Positions 17,975 through 25,246 of a DNA stretch of 64,000 nucleotides are shown here, piece by piece. The stretch's first letter is position 1. Each line of letters begins with the position of its first letter. A program made the position numbers and the translations under genes. The notes beneath the pieces are model-generated. The model searched no databases. It saw only the letters and a list, made by a program, of their open reading frames with translations, and was not told where the DNA came from. Origin of the DNA: Candidatus Babeliales bacterium (GTDB lineage Bacteria; Babelota; Babeliae; Babelales; Chromulinivoraceae); assembly GCA_041660205.1 (NCBI GenBank), contig JBAZWT010000001.1:96717-160716 (forward strand), read 5' to 3'.

Positions 17975-19260
17975 GCTGACAATTCTTTTCTGTGTCGCAG
18001 CGTTAAAATAAAAAGTCCTGCAATGTTTGGCAAAACTATAAGCGGTAAAATTAAATCAGCAATATCCCAAAGCATTGGAGTGTCAACGATTGCTCCAAGG
18101 AAAATAAAGAAACAGACAAAGCCGTAATAAATAGTTAACCAACGATTGTTGGTTAAAAATCCAAAACATTTACTTCCGTTAAAGCTATTACCGAGTGTTG
18201 CACCAATAATGCATATGGTAACTGTTGTAGTCAAGGCAAAGGTACCAAAAATTGGAAGTGCAATTTTAAAAGCATGCATAGCTAAGTCATTAGAGACTTT
18301 TCCCATAGTCCATACTCCAGTGACAAGAGTGACAAGTCCTGAAATTATAGATAGAAAGGTATTCATAAAAATTGAATACATTCCCAAAATTCCTTGATTG
18401 GTAGCGCTGTCAGTGTCTGAGTATGCATGGGGAATTGCTGCGGTTCCTACACCGGCCTCAGTCGTAAATGCACCTTTAAAAATTCCCTGACGAAGTCCCA
18501 TAAGAGCTGTTGATCCTAGAAATCCACCAACGGCTGCAGTCGGGCAAAATGCATGAGTAAAAATTGAAATGATAGCGCTTTTGAGTGCTGGGATATTTGC
18601 AAAAATAATAAAAAAAGATGAGAACAAATAGGTCGTGTACATTAAAGGTACGGCTTTTGAAGCAAAAAAACCGATCGTTTTTGTGCCACTAATCAACATG
18701 AATAAAACAAATATGGCAATGATCAGTCCGGTGACTGGTTCAGGAACTCCGTGGTAAGCGTACGTGGCAGCCAGTGCTTTTGACTGCAGTGCTGACCAAG
18801 ATGAAAAGAGAAAAATGCTTAAGGTTCCATACCAGCTTGCAAGAAACGGATGTACTTGATACAGATATCCAGTCGGCCCACCAATGATAGATCCATCCTT
18901 AGCGTAACGTTTATACTTTACCGCAAAGGTAACTTCAGTAAACTTCGTAACCGATCCAAAAAAAGCATAAATTGCCATCCAAAAAAGAGCACCCGGACCA
19001 CCAATGGCAATCGCAATAGGTGGGGTTAAAATATTACCCATGCCAAGGCTAGTTGACATTGCAGTGTACAAAGCCTGCATTGGACTCAAGGTGTTTTGTG
19101 TTGAATGTTGTGATTTTTTTAATTGGATGATGTGTAAAAACTGTTTGAATTTTCTGAGCTGTGGAAATTTAGTTATGAAAGATAAAATGATTCCTGAGCT
19201 TAAAAATATACACGCAAGGGGAACATCTATCGCATGAATAATTGTTTTCAGTGTGATCAT
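17971..19260 (-). CDS. AGCS-family sodium:alanine/glycine symporter
   Basis: About 429 aa with roughly ten membrane segments. AGCS family features include SPMQALYTAMSTSLGMGNI near 75, IAIGGPGALFWMAIYAFFG near 95, the KFTEVTFAVKYK segment and IGGPTGYL, and later TTEAGVGTAAIPHAYS. The family imports alanine or glycine with Na+. The start at 19260, spaced 5-6 bases after AAGGG, is preferred over the ATG nine codons upstream at 19287. Together with the APC permease at 61038 it points to amino-acid scavenging. Being next to the D-Ala ligase it could supply alanine, but the genes are convergent, so this is only suggestive. Confidence 0.9.
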   Translation of the reverse strand: MITLKTIIHAIDVPLACIFLSSGIILSFITKFPQLRKFKQFLHIIQLKKSQHSTQNTLSPMQALYTAMSTSLGMGNILTPPIAIAIGGPGALFWMAIYAFFGSVTKFTEVTFAVKYKRYAKDGSIIGGPTGYLYQVHPFLASWYGTLSIFLFSSWSALQSKALAATYAYHGVPEPVTGLIIAIFVLFMLISGTKTIGFFASKAVPLMYTTYLFSSFFIIFANIPALKSAIISIFTHAFCPTAAVGGFLGSTALMGLRQGIFKGAFTTEAGVGTAAIPHAYSDTDSATNQGILGMYSIFMNTFLSIISGLVTLVTGVWTMGKVSNDLAMHAFKIALPIFGTFALTTTVTICIIGATLGNSFNGSKCFGFLTNNRWLTIYYGFVCFFIFLGAIVDTPMLWDIADLILPLIVLPNIAGLFILTLRHRKELSA

Positions 19261-19418
19261 CAAAGCCCTTACATTATGAAAAAACATGTTTTGCTTAGAA
19301 TAGCTCAGAACGTATAAATGTATAAATTTATTTAGTCACACATTAATAGGTTGAAAAGTTTTTTATTTGAATATGAATGACGGTTGTTTTTTGTTCGATT
19401 TACATCTAGCAAAATTTT

Positions 19419-19456
19419 ATGGGGCTGGCATATGCGTTTATTCATGCCAGCCCCAT
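19419..19456. terminator. Intrinsic terminator
   Basis: A 13-bp inverted repeat (ATGGGGCTGGCAT and its complement) lies downstream of the leftward gene ending at 19485. In that direction it is followed by AAAATTTTG, a fair T-tract. Confidence 0.7.
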
Positions 19457-19484
19457 AAAGTTTTATTGCAGTTTGACTGTTTTA

Positions 19485-20477
19485 TTACATTTCTCCATGT
19501 GATCTTGTTGCGTCTCTTGATAAAGTAAGGGCTTCTTGTTTTGCTTGATCAAACTTTTTACTCATCTCTTCTGCATGCTCTTTTTCTAGTTTTTCAATTC
19601 GGTTGTTGATAATGTTTTCATCAATAATCGGGTTTTTATCATTAAAATATTTAGCTGTTTTTCTAGGATCAGAGATAAATGCATTATGCATAGTTCTATG
19701 AACGGTTTCAACCGGGTTTCTTAAAAGATTTTTATCATATTTAGGGTCATGCGTTTTTTTAACAATTTGTTTTAATAAATCAGATACAGTAGTTACTCCG
19801 GGCTTATATAGTTCCGGAGATCCTTGATAATATTTAGAACTTATTTCACGTGTAGCAGTTGGATCTGATATTGGTTCATTAAAAAAATCTTCTCTTACTT
19901 TATCAGGGTTTTTACGGTCACGACGTCCTTCTTTTCTGCCTTCTTCCATAGCCTTCTTGCTTTTGCGAGCTTCTGAGTCTAAAAAAACCTTCTTTTCTTT
20001 TGAAAGTAATGAAGAAAATGCCTTCTGCTCTTGCAATCTATATTCTTTTACAATAGAGTCTATTTTCAATATATCTTCTAGGTTCAGAGAGTCATTCAGT
20101 TTATAGAAAAACTTGTCTTTTTCTGTTTCATCTAAATCAGAATTAACAACAATAGACATTGCTTTTTGAATAGTCATTGAATCGTGAAAAGATTTTGCTA
20201 TGGTTGGATATTTTTCTTTCAGCGAGTTTATAGTTTCTGCGCTAAGCTTTGTATTTCCTAATTCTCGAGTTCCTTGAGTTTCTTTTTGATCTGCAAGTTT
20301 TTTACGTTTTTTGTCAGCTTTAATTTCTTCAGGGGTTTTTATTTTTGGATTAATATCACCAAATTCTGGTCGATAAAGACGAGGTGGATTTGTAGTTGCG
20401 GCGGCATGTATTATCCCACAAAAGCAATATGTTATAAATAAGCTATACATTATTTTAAAAAGTTTATGAAAGTTCAT
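19485..20477 (-). CDS. Secreted charged helical protein, function unknown
   Basis: The 330-aa product has a signal peptide (KLFKIMYSLFITYCFCGIIHA). The mature chain is very rich in Lys, Glu and Asp and predicted mostly helical, with basic clusters (KADKKRKKLADQK near 55 and EEGRKEGRRDRK near 180) and a C-terminal coiled-coil-like stretch. I recognise no family. AAAGGA sits 8 bases before the ATG. It has its own terminator hairpin at 19419-19456. Confidence 0.6.
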   Translation of the reverse strand: MNFHKLFKIMYSLFITYCFCGIIHAAATTNPPRLYRPEFGDINPKIKTPEEIKADKKRKKLADQKETQGTRELGNTKLSAETINSLKEKYPTIAKSFHDSMTIQKAMSIVVNSDLDETEKDKFFYKLNDSLNLEDILKIDSIVKEYRLQEQKAFSSLLSKEKKVFLDSEARKSKKAMEEGRKEGRRDRKNPDKVREDFFNEPISDPTATREISSKYYQGSPELYKPGVTTVSDLLKQIVKKTHDPKYDKNLLRNPVETVHRTMHNAFISDPRKTAKYFNDKNPIIDENIINNRIEKLEKEHAEEMSKKFDQAKQEALTLSRDATRSHGEM

Positions 20478-20666
20478 GAGCTAATCCTTTTTTTATTTTT
20501 ATCATCATGTTATGTATCGGATAACAAAAATATGTACGCAAGGGCAAGCATTATCATAAAATTTTTAAAATTAATATTGAATTTATCTAACAATCGAACT
20601 CTTTATCAAGCTAATCATGGACTCGAATCGAGTATTGTGAGCATGAAGTTTTTTTACAGAAAACAT

Positions 20667-21263
20667 TTATTTTTTGGCTAAAATTGTAAGGGCTTTGCGA
20701 AGCAGTAGATCAAATGCTGGCGCTTGATCGGTTATACTTTCTTTGAGCATGCTCATTGCTTGTTTGATTTCAAGAGGTGAATAATTCAGTGACGCGAGCG
20801 TGTCGTGCAGGTCGCCCCACGCACTTAGTGACGTTTGCGTAGCAAGGTGTGGATGGACCTTAATTAATTTTGGCGCCTTTTCTCGCAAATGAATGCAGAG
20901 CTGTTCTGCTTTTTTTGCTCCAAGGCCTTTAATTGCATTGAGTCCTGACATATTTTCCTGCGAAATCATTTCTAAAAAAATCGAAGGATTAACTTGTTCA
21001 AGAATTGATAGTCCAAGCTTTGGGCCGATGCCAGAGCAACCGATGATAAGCAAAAAAACGTCTTTTTGAAGCTGTTGAGTAAATCCAAACAAGCTAGGTC
21101 CGTTTTCAGCAGACCAATGCATGTAGGTATGCAGTGCAACTTCTTGTTTTATGGTTAAAGTTTTTGCCTCAGGACAAAATAATTCAAAGCCTATGCCTGA
21201 TTGTTGTACAATTATTTTATTTTCTTGAATGCTTGTTATGATCCCAGAGATTGATCCAATCAT
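20667..21263 (-). CDS. ruvA: Holliday junction branch migration protein RuvA
   Basis: RuvA binds four-way junctions and loads RuvB. The 198 aa show the N-terminal OB domain (MIGSISGIITSIQENKIIV and IGFELFCP), tandem helix-hairpin-helix region (FLLIIGCSGIGPKLGLSIL and LNAIKGLGAKKAEQLCIHL), a variable linker and the C-terminal domain III with YSPLEIKQAMSML. ruvB and ruvC are not next to it, so it appears to stand alone here. Confidence 0.95.
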   Translation of the reverse strand: MIGSISGIITSIQENKIIVQQSGIGFELFCPEAKTLTIKQEVALHTYMHWSAENGPSLFGFTQQLQKDVFLLIIGCSGIGPKLGLSILEQVNPSIFLEMISQENMSGLNAIKGLGAKKAEQLCIHLREKAPKLIKVHPHLATQTSLSAWGDLHDTLASLNYSPLEIKQAMSMLKESITDQAPAFDLLLRKALTILAKK

Positions 21264-21380
21264 TGATTACACCAGTATTTATAAGGTTTTTAAGCACTAC
21301 TAGTATTAACTATGAACTAAAAAGATCAAGATTAAATCTTGTCGTTCACTGATAATACGCGCTGCGTGCGCAAAAGCGGT

Positions 21381-21408
21381 TTGACATGGCCGTTAAAGCT
21401 GTTAAACT
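21381..21408 (+). promoter_or_regulatory. Sigma70 promoter for tRNA-Gly
   Basis: TTGACA at 21381-21386 and TAAACT at 21403-21408 with a 16-base spacer; the tRNA starts 19 bases after the -10 box. Confidence 0.7.
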
Positions 21409-21426
21409 TTAAGAGTTATCAAATTT

Positions 21427-21502
21427 GTGGGAATAGCTCAGTTGGTAGAGCGTTGCCTTGCCAAGGCAAAGGTCGCGGGTTCAAGTCCCGTTTCCCACTC
21501 CA
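21427..21502 (+). tRNA. tRNA-Gly (anticodon GCC)
   Basis: A 76-base cloverleaf: acceptor GTGGGAA (21427-21433) pairs with TTCCCAC (21492-21498); the D-arm has AGCTCAGTTGGTAGAGC; the anticodon stem TTGCC/GGCAA encloses the loop TTGCCAA with anticodon GCC at 21460-21462; the T-arm carries GGTTCAAGTC. The discriminator is T and CCA is encoded. An open reading frame spanning the tRNA is not a gene. Confidence 0.97.
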
Positions 21503-21574
21503 AAAATCCTTCAAATCTATTGCAAACACAGATTCTTTTAGATTATTCTAGTACTAAATAAGCAGACAATTTTT

Positions 21575-22579
21575 TTGGGTAAATACAATATGCAGACAAG
21601 AAATTCGATGAAATCAGTCCTTGCGCAAGGTGCAACCGTTGTTAAGGCTATCGAAGAAGCGTTGAAAAAAGCAGACATGCCACAAGAATTTTTTGTAAAA
21701 ATTCTAGAAGAAGCTCAATCGGGCTTTCTGGGCTTTGGATCAAAAAAAGCAAAAATCGCATTATTTTTTAGAAAAGAGTCTTTTGAGCAAAGAGGCGATG
21801 GAGTTCTTGCTCAAAGTTCATACGAAAAACTTTTCAATAATCAATCCATGCAAAAACAAATAGACAATCAACAAAGAGATGTGCCATCTCAAAAAGATGT
21901 GAAACCGGCGCCATCAGCTCCAGTCGCTCCTCGACCACAAGTCGTGGTAAGGCCTCAAGCTCCTGCACAAACAACAGTAAGAAGACCAAATCAATTTCTG
22001 CAAAGAGAGCTGAGACCGGTAACTCCTCAAGTTAAAGAAAATCAACCTCAGGCCCGACCTCAACAAGTTCGATCTTTAGAAAAAACAGATAGCTTGCAAA
22101 GACCGCAGCGCAGACTACAAGATATTCCTCAGCGTCAATTGCCTCGTCGTGATCAGCCTCGCAGAGATGAATCTCGCAGAGACGAGTCTCGTAGAGACGA
22201 ATTTGCTAGAGACGAATTCACTAGAGATCAGCCTCGCAGTGAAGCTTCTGACAGAGATCAAGCTCGTCGAAATGAACCTCACAGAGACCAGTCTCGTAGA
22301 GACGAATTTAATAGAGACGAATTTAACAAAGACCAGTCTCGTAGAGAGCAGCCTCGCCGAGAGCAGCCTCGTCGAGATGATAGTTTTTCATCTGATCAGT
22401 CAGGTCAAGAAAGATCTGGTTTGCAGGATTCTGGATCAGAAAGATCACAGCGACCTAATTATCCTAATCGCAGAAGATCTCGTTACCATTCACCTCGACC
22501 TCGACAAACTGATGGCGATGGTGGAAGTTCGACATCAACTACTCCAAAAAATACTAATGATTCCGACGACAACTTCTAA
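21575..22579 (+). CDS. Truncated Jag-like protein: Jag_N domain plus Arg-Asp repeat tail
   Basis: Residues of about 8-65 match the N-terminal Jag domain (SVLAQGATVVKAIEEALKKA and GFLGFGSKKAKI). In Jag/KhpB/EloR this is followed by KH and R3H RNA-binding domains; here both are absent. Instead there is a Pro-Gln-Arg linker, a block of sixteen pentapeptides of the form xRD[EQ]x (22145-22384) and a disordered Ser/Arg tail. The protein is 334 aa from the first ATG, or slightly shorter from the second (MQTRNS). mnmE starts inside its 3' end with a 23-base overlap, keeping the jag-mnmE order widely seen near bacterial origins and supporting the Jag assignment. The charged tail could still bind RNA; that is inference. 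Confidence 0.75.
   Translation: MGKYNMQTRNSMKSVLAQGATVVKAIEEALKKADMPQEFFVKILEEAQSGFLGFGSKKAKIALFFRKESFEQRGDGVLAQSSYEKLFNNQSMQKQIDNQQRDVPSQKDVKPAPSAPVAPRPQVVVRPQAPAQTTVRRPNQFLQRELRPVTPQVKENQPQARPQQVRSLEKTDSLQRPQRRLQDIPQRQLPRRDQPRRDESRRDESRRDEFARDEFTRDQPRSEASDRDQARRNEPHRDQSRRDEFNRDEFNKDQSRREQPRREQPRRDDSFSSDQSGQERSGLQDSGSERSQRPNYPNRRRSRYHSPRPRQTDGDGGSSTSTTPKNTNDSDDNF
22145..22384 (+). repeat. Sixteen tandem 15-bp units encoding xRD[EQ]x
   Basis: An 80-codon block of imperfect 15-base units (consensus close to CGTAGAGACGAATTT) inside the Jag-like gene. Length change by slippage would keep the frame. Confidence 0.8.
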
Positions 22580-23957
22580 TCGTTTACTTGCTCAGCATGA
22601 ACAGACTATCGTTGCTTTATGCACCCCTCAGGGTTCAGGGGCAATAGGTTTGATTCGTTTGTCGGGCAGTGACGCACTCGCCATAGCTGACAGTTTAAGT
22701 CTTTTGCCGTCTGGAAAAAAATTATCGCAGCAAGTAAGTCATACCATTCACTATGGATGGGTCGTTGACGACAATCAAACTCACATTGATCAAGTTCTTT
22801 TCTTGCTCATGCGAGCACCTAAAACATTTACAGGACAAGACGTTGTCGAAATTTCATGTCATAATAATCAATTTTTAATTGAAAAAATTATTGATAGAGC
22901 TTTGCAGTGCGGAGCTCGTTTGGCCTCTAAAGGAGAGTTTACGCAGCGAGCTGTCATGCTTGGAAAAATTGATTTGCTTCAAGCAGAAGCTATGAATGAT
23001 TTGATTCATGCTCAAACGGCCGAGTCTTTAAAATACTCGCTACAGCAGCTTGAAGGTAGTTTTTCTTCATGGATAGCAGACGCTGAATTTGCAGTCGTTG
23101 AAATGGTTGCTTTTTGCGAAGCAAGCTTTGAATTTATTGATGAAGAGATAGAATTTGCTCACGATGTTTCTGTAAAAATGGAAAAATTAATACAAAAAAT
23201 TGAAGCTTTACTGAAAACATACAGCAAGCAGCAATACATTAAAGAAGGCATTCGCATTGTTTTAATTGGCTCTGTTAACGCCGGAAAATCATCACTCTTG
23301 AATTGTTTACTTGATAAAAAACGTGCAATTGTCACACCAATTCCTGGAACAACTCGTGACACGATAGAAGCTGGAATGTTTCGTGATGGCAACTTTTTAA
23401 CCATTGTTGATACTGCAGGGATTAGAAAAACAGATGATGAAATTGAACAAGAAGGCATTGATCGATCTTTTAAGGAAGCTGCAAGTGCAGATATAATTTT
23501 ACTCATTGTTGACCAATCGCAGCAGTTGTCTGAGCAAGAGCAGCAAGCTTATACAGAAATTATAGAAAAATACTTACCAAAAATTATTTTAGTTCAGAAT
23601 AAAATTGATCTTGATAAAGCAACGTCAAAAATAATATTTGATGGGCCTGTTGTACAAATTTCTGCAAAAGAAAATAAGCATGTTCAAGATTTATTTGATG
23701 CTACTGCAAAAAAAATAGACGAGCTAAAAGGATCAGAGGCAATTACGTGTCTGCTCAACAATCGTCAACATGATCTTTTGGTAAAATTCTTAGAGCATAT
23801 TAAGCAAGTGCTGCCAATGCTACAAAATTCTGTTGATTATGAATTAGTTTCATACCAACTAAAAGAATCGTTAGTTTTGCTTTCAGAAATGACCGGTCGG
23901 TCCGTTAGCGAAGCTGTTCTCGATAAAGTATTTCAATCTTTTTGTGTTGGAAAATAA
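22557..23957 (+). CDS. mnmE: tRNA uridine modification GTPase MnmE
   Basis: MnmE with MnmG installs the 5-carboxymethylaminomethyl group at wobble U34. The 466 aa show the N-terminal formyl-THF-binding domain (TIVALCTPQGSGAIGLIRLSG), the helical domain, the inserted G domain with GSVNAGKSSLLN, DTAGIRKT, NKID and SAKE, and the conserved C-terminal CVGK, whose Cys is catalytic in the family. The frame stays open for 408 bases upstream, but that stretch is the Arg-Asp repeat of the previous gene read out of frame. ATG at 22557 gives the normal family length. The partner mnmG is at 55590. Confidence 0.95.
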   Translation: MIPTTTSNRLLAQHEQTIVALCTPQGSGAIGLIRLSGSDALAIADSLSLLPSGKKLSQQVSHTIHYGWVVDDNQTHIDQVLFLLMRAPKTFTGQDVVEISCHNNQFLIEKIIDRALQCGARLASKGEFTQRAVMLGKIDLLQAEAMNDLIHAQTAESLKYSLQQLEGSFSSWIADAEFAVVEMVAFCEASFEFIDEEIEFAHDVSVKMEKLIQKIEALLKTYSKQQYIKEGIRIVLIGSVNAGKSSLLNCLLDKKRAIVTPIPGTTRDTIEAGMFRDGNFLTIVDTAGIRKTDDEIEQEGIDRSFKEAASADIILLIVDQSQQLSEQEQQAYTEIIEKYLPKIILVQNKIDLDKATSKIIFDGPVVQISAKENKHVQDLFDATAKKIDELKGSEAITCLLNNRQHDLLVKFLEHIKQVLPMLQNSVDYELVSYQLKESLVLLSEMTGRSVSEAVLDKVFQSFCVGK

Positions 23958-23958
23958 A

Positions 23959-23990
23959 AAAAATGGCTGCTTTTTAGGCAGCCATTTTTT
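23959..23990. terminator. Bidirectional intrinsic terminator after mnmE
   Basis: AAAAATGGCTGC (23959-23970) pairs with GCAGCCATTTTT (23978-23989). It separates convergent mnmE and the Pal-like gene. Confidence 0.85.
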
Positions 23991-24005
23991 AGGTCTAAAT
24001 TAAAT

Positions 24006-24662
24006 TTATTTTGAATCAATTGCAAAAATTTCAACACGTCTGTTAGGAGCTTGTTGTTTTTTGTTGCCGTCTTTTACGACTGGCATTTCTTGGCCACGAG
24101 GAGCAATTTTGATATTTGATGAATCGATTCCTGCTTCAGCAAACTTTTGAGCAACATGACGAGCACGTTTTTCAGAAAGAGCTAAGTTGTAAATTGCAGA
24201 TCCTGCTGAGTGACAAGCATGTCCTTCAATAACAATAGTTTTACCTTGTTTGATCATTTTTTTAGCTTGATCAATATTTTTATGTAAATTGCTGTGTTCA
24301 ACAGGTTTCAAGATATCTTTATCGAAGTCAAAATACAGTGTTTTGAAAAGATGTTTGCTTTCTTCTGCTGCTGAATCTTCCCAAGAAAACAGTTTGCTTT
24401 CTGATGGGGTTTGTAAGCCTTGTTCCGTTGATTTATGCTTTGATAGATGATCATCAAGAGCAAAAGTTTTCATTGAGTTATCATCAAGGTCAAAAGGTTC
24501 TGTCGCAGATGATTTTTTATTTTTGCTAAATTTGTTTTGATCTTTTGAAAAAAATGAATCTTTTTTTGGTTCAGATTTATTTTGATTTTTTTTACAGCCG
24601 CCAAGAAGTAACGCTAGAATGGCAAATGAGAACAAAATGACTTTGTTAGACTTTGTTTGCAT
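24006..24662 (-). CDS. pal: OmpA/Pal-family peptidoglycan-associated lipoprotein
   Basis: The 218-aa product has a lipoprotein signal peptide with lipobox LLGGC, lipidated Cys23. A charged Lys/Ser linker leads to an OmpA-C domain from about 108 (LYFDFDKDILKP, VIEGHACHSAGSAIYNLALS, RARHVAQ and QAPNRRVEIF). The Asp and Arg that bind meso-diaminopimelate in this family have candidates in the ALSEKRA and NRRVE segments. It would tether the outer membrane to peptidoglycan, consistent with Ddl, MraY and Lgt elsewhere in the window. No Tol genes are adjacent. Its signal peptide is nearly the same as that of the 46-aa lipoprotein at 24844, and the two genes have duplicated promoter regions. Confidence 0.9.
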   Translation of the reverse strand: MQTKSNKVILFSFAILALLLGGCKKNQNKSEPKKDSFFSKDQNKFSKNKKSSATEPFDLDDNSMKTFALDDHLSKHKSTEQGLQTPSESKLFSWEDSAAEESKHLFKTLYFDFDKDILKPVEHSNLHKNIDQAKKMIKQGKTIVIEGHACHSAGSAIYNLALSEKRARHVAQKFAEAGIDSSNIKIAPRGQEMPVVKDGNKKQQAPNRRVEIFAIDSK

Positions 24663-24721
24663 ACGAGAAACCTTTTTTGTTTTTTTGAGTTTTTATTGTT
24701 TGTGAAGATCGATTTTCAAAC

Positions 24722-24749
24722 AGTTTATTTTGCTCTATGAAAAAGTCAA
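24722..24749 (-). promoter_or_regulatory. Promoter of the Pal-like gene
   Basis: On the minus strand TTGACT (24744-24749) and TAAACT (24722-24727) are 16 bases apart. It lies at the edge of the duplicated 43-bp module. Confidence 0.65.
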
Positions 24750-24783
24750 TGAGTCGCTGAGATGCGGCTAATGAATTTATCGA
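24741..24783. repeat. Promoter-module repeat, copy 1
   Basis: The 43 bases match 25044-25086 with one mismatch. The core reads GAGTCGCTGAGATGCGGC. It spans the -35 box and sequence upstream of it for the Pal-like gene. Confidence 0.9.
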
Positions 24784-24843
24784 GCTGGTTTATATTTTCG
24801 TTACTCTTAGTACTAAATAAAGGCTGAAAATAAGAAGTTGGTA

Positions 24844-24984
24844 TTAAACCTCTCGAACCCTTACAACTGGTGTAGCTTTTCTTGGAGTAGTTTTTTTATT
24901 ACAACAAGAGTTTCCACAACCACTAAGAAATAAAGCTAGGATGGTAACTGAAAATAAAATAAATTTGTTTGATTTAGCTTGCAT
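24844..24984 (-). CDS. 46-aa lipoprotein
   Basis: A small gene. The product starts MQAKSNKFILFSVTILALFL and has lipobox LSGC with lipidated Cys23, then GNSCCNKKTTPRKATP and a short Arg/Val tail. The first 23 residues closely match the signal of the Pal-like lipoprotein (MQTKSNKVILFSFAILALLL). The mature part is only 24 residues with two more Cys and several Lys/Arg. AAAGGATTCTTTA precedes the ATG. It has its own copy of the promoter module 60 bases upstream. It may be a remnant of a duplicated Pal gene or a small lysis- or entericidin-like lipoprotein; I cannot tell which. Confidence 0.75.
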   Translation of the reverse strand: MQAKSNKFILFSVTILALFLSGCGNSCCNKKTTPRKATPVVRVREV

Positions 24985-25023
24985 TAAAGAATCCTTTTTT
25001 TTTAAAGATATTGATTTGCAAGC

Positions 25024-25052
25024 AGTCTATTTTTTGCCTATAAAAAAGTCAA
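25024..25052 (-). promoter_or_regulatory. Promoter of the 46-aa lipoprotein gene
   Basis: On the minus strand TTGACT (25047-25052) and TAGACT (25024-25029) are 17 bases apart, in the same position relative to the repeat as the Pal promoter. Confidence 0.65.
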
Positions 25053-25086
25053 TGAGTCGCTGAGATGCGGCTAATGAATTCATCGA
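25044..25086. repeat. Promoter-module repeat, copy 2
   Basis: Second copy of the 43-bp block at 24741-24783; similarity continues weakly on both sides. Confidence 0.9.
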
Positions 25087-25246
25087 TCTGTTTGTATTTT
25101 TGTTACATTTGGCTCGGGCAAGGACTTGGCAGTAGAAACTTACCCCTTTAAAACTTTGTTGCCCTGAAGAATGGTGTATACTAAAAAAATGGAGGAAAAG
25201 TTTTTTAACTTAAAAAAAGATTTGGTCATTAAATAAATTTGGTCGT

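Noticed and set aside
20466..20681. 71-codon rightward frame between the secreted charged protein gene and ruvA
   Set aside because: It overlaps the start of one leftward gene and the end of ruvA, its ATG has no usable ribosome-binding site, and the product has no coherent signal or domain.
21339..21551. 70-codon frame covering the tRNA-Gly gene
   Set aside because: The region folds as a complete tRNA with its own promoter; the frame is incidental.
22149..22556. 136-codon extension upstream of mnmE in the same frame
   Set aside because: It is the Arg-Asp repeat of the Jag-like gene read in another frame (MNLAETSLVETN-type repeats). MnmE homology begins at 22557.
24741..25086. Attachment sites of a small mobile element (43-base direct repeats)
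   Set aside because: Each copy sits at the same distance from a promoter of related lipoprotein genes and there is no integrase between them; duplication of a gene with its promoter explains it better.
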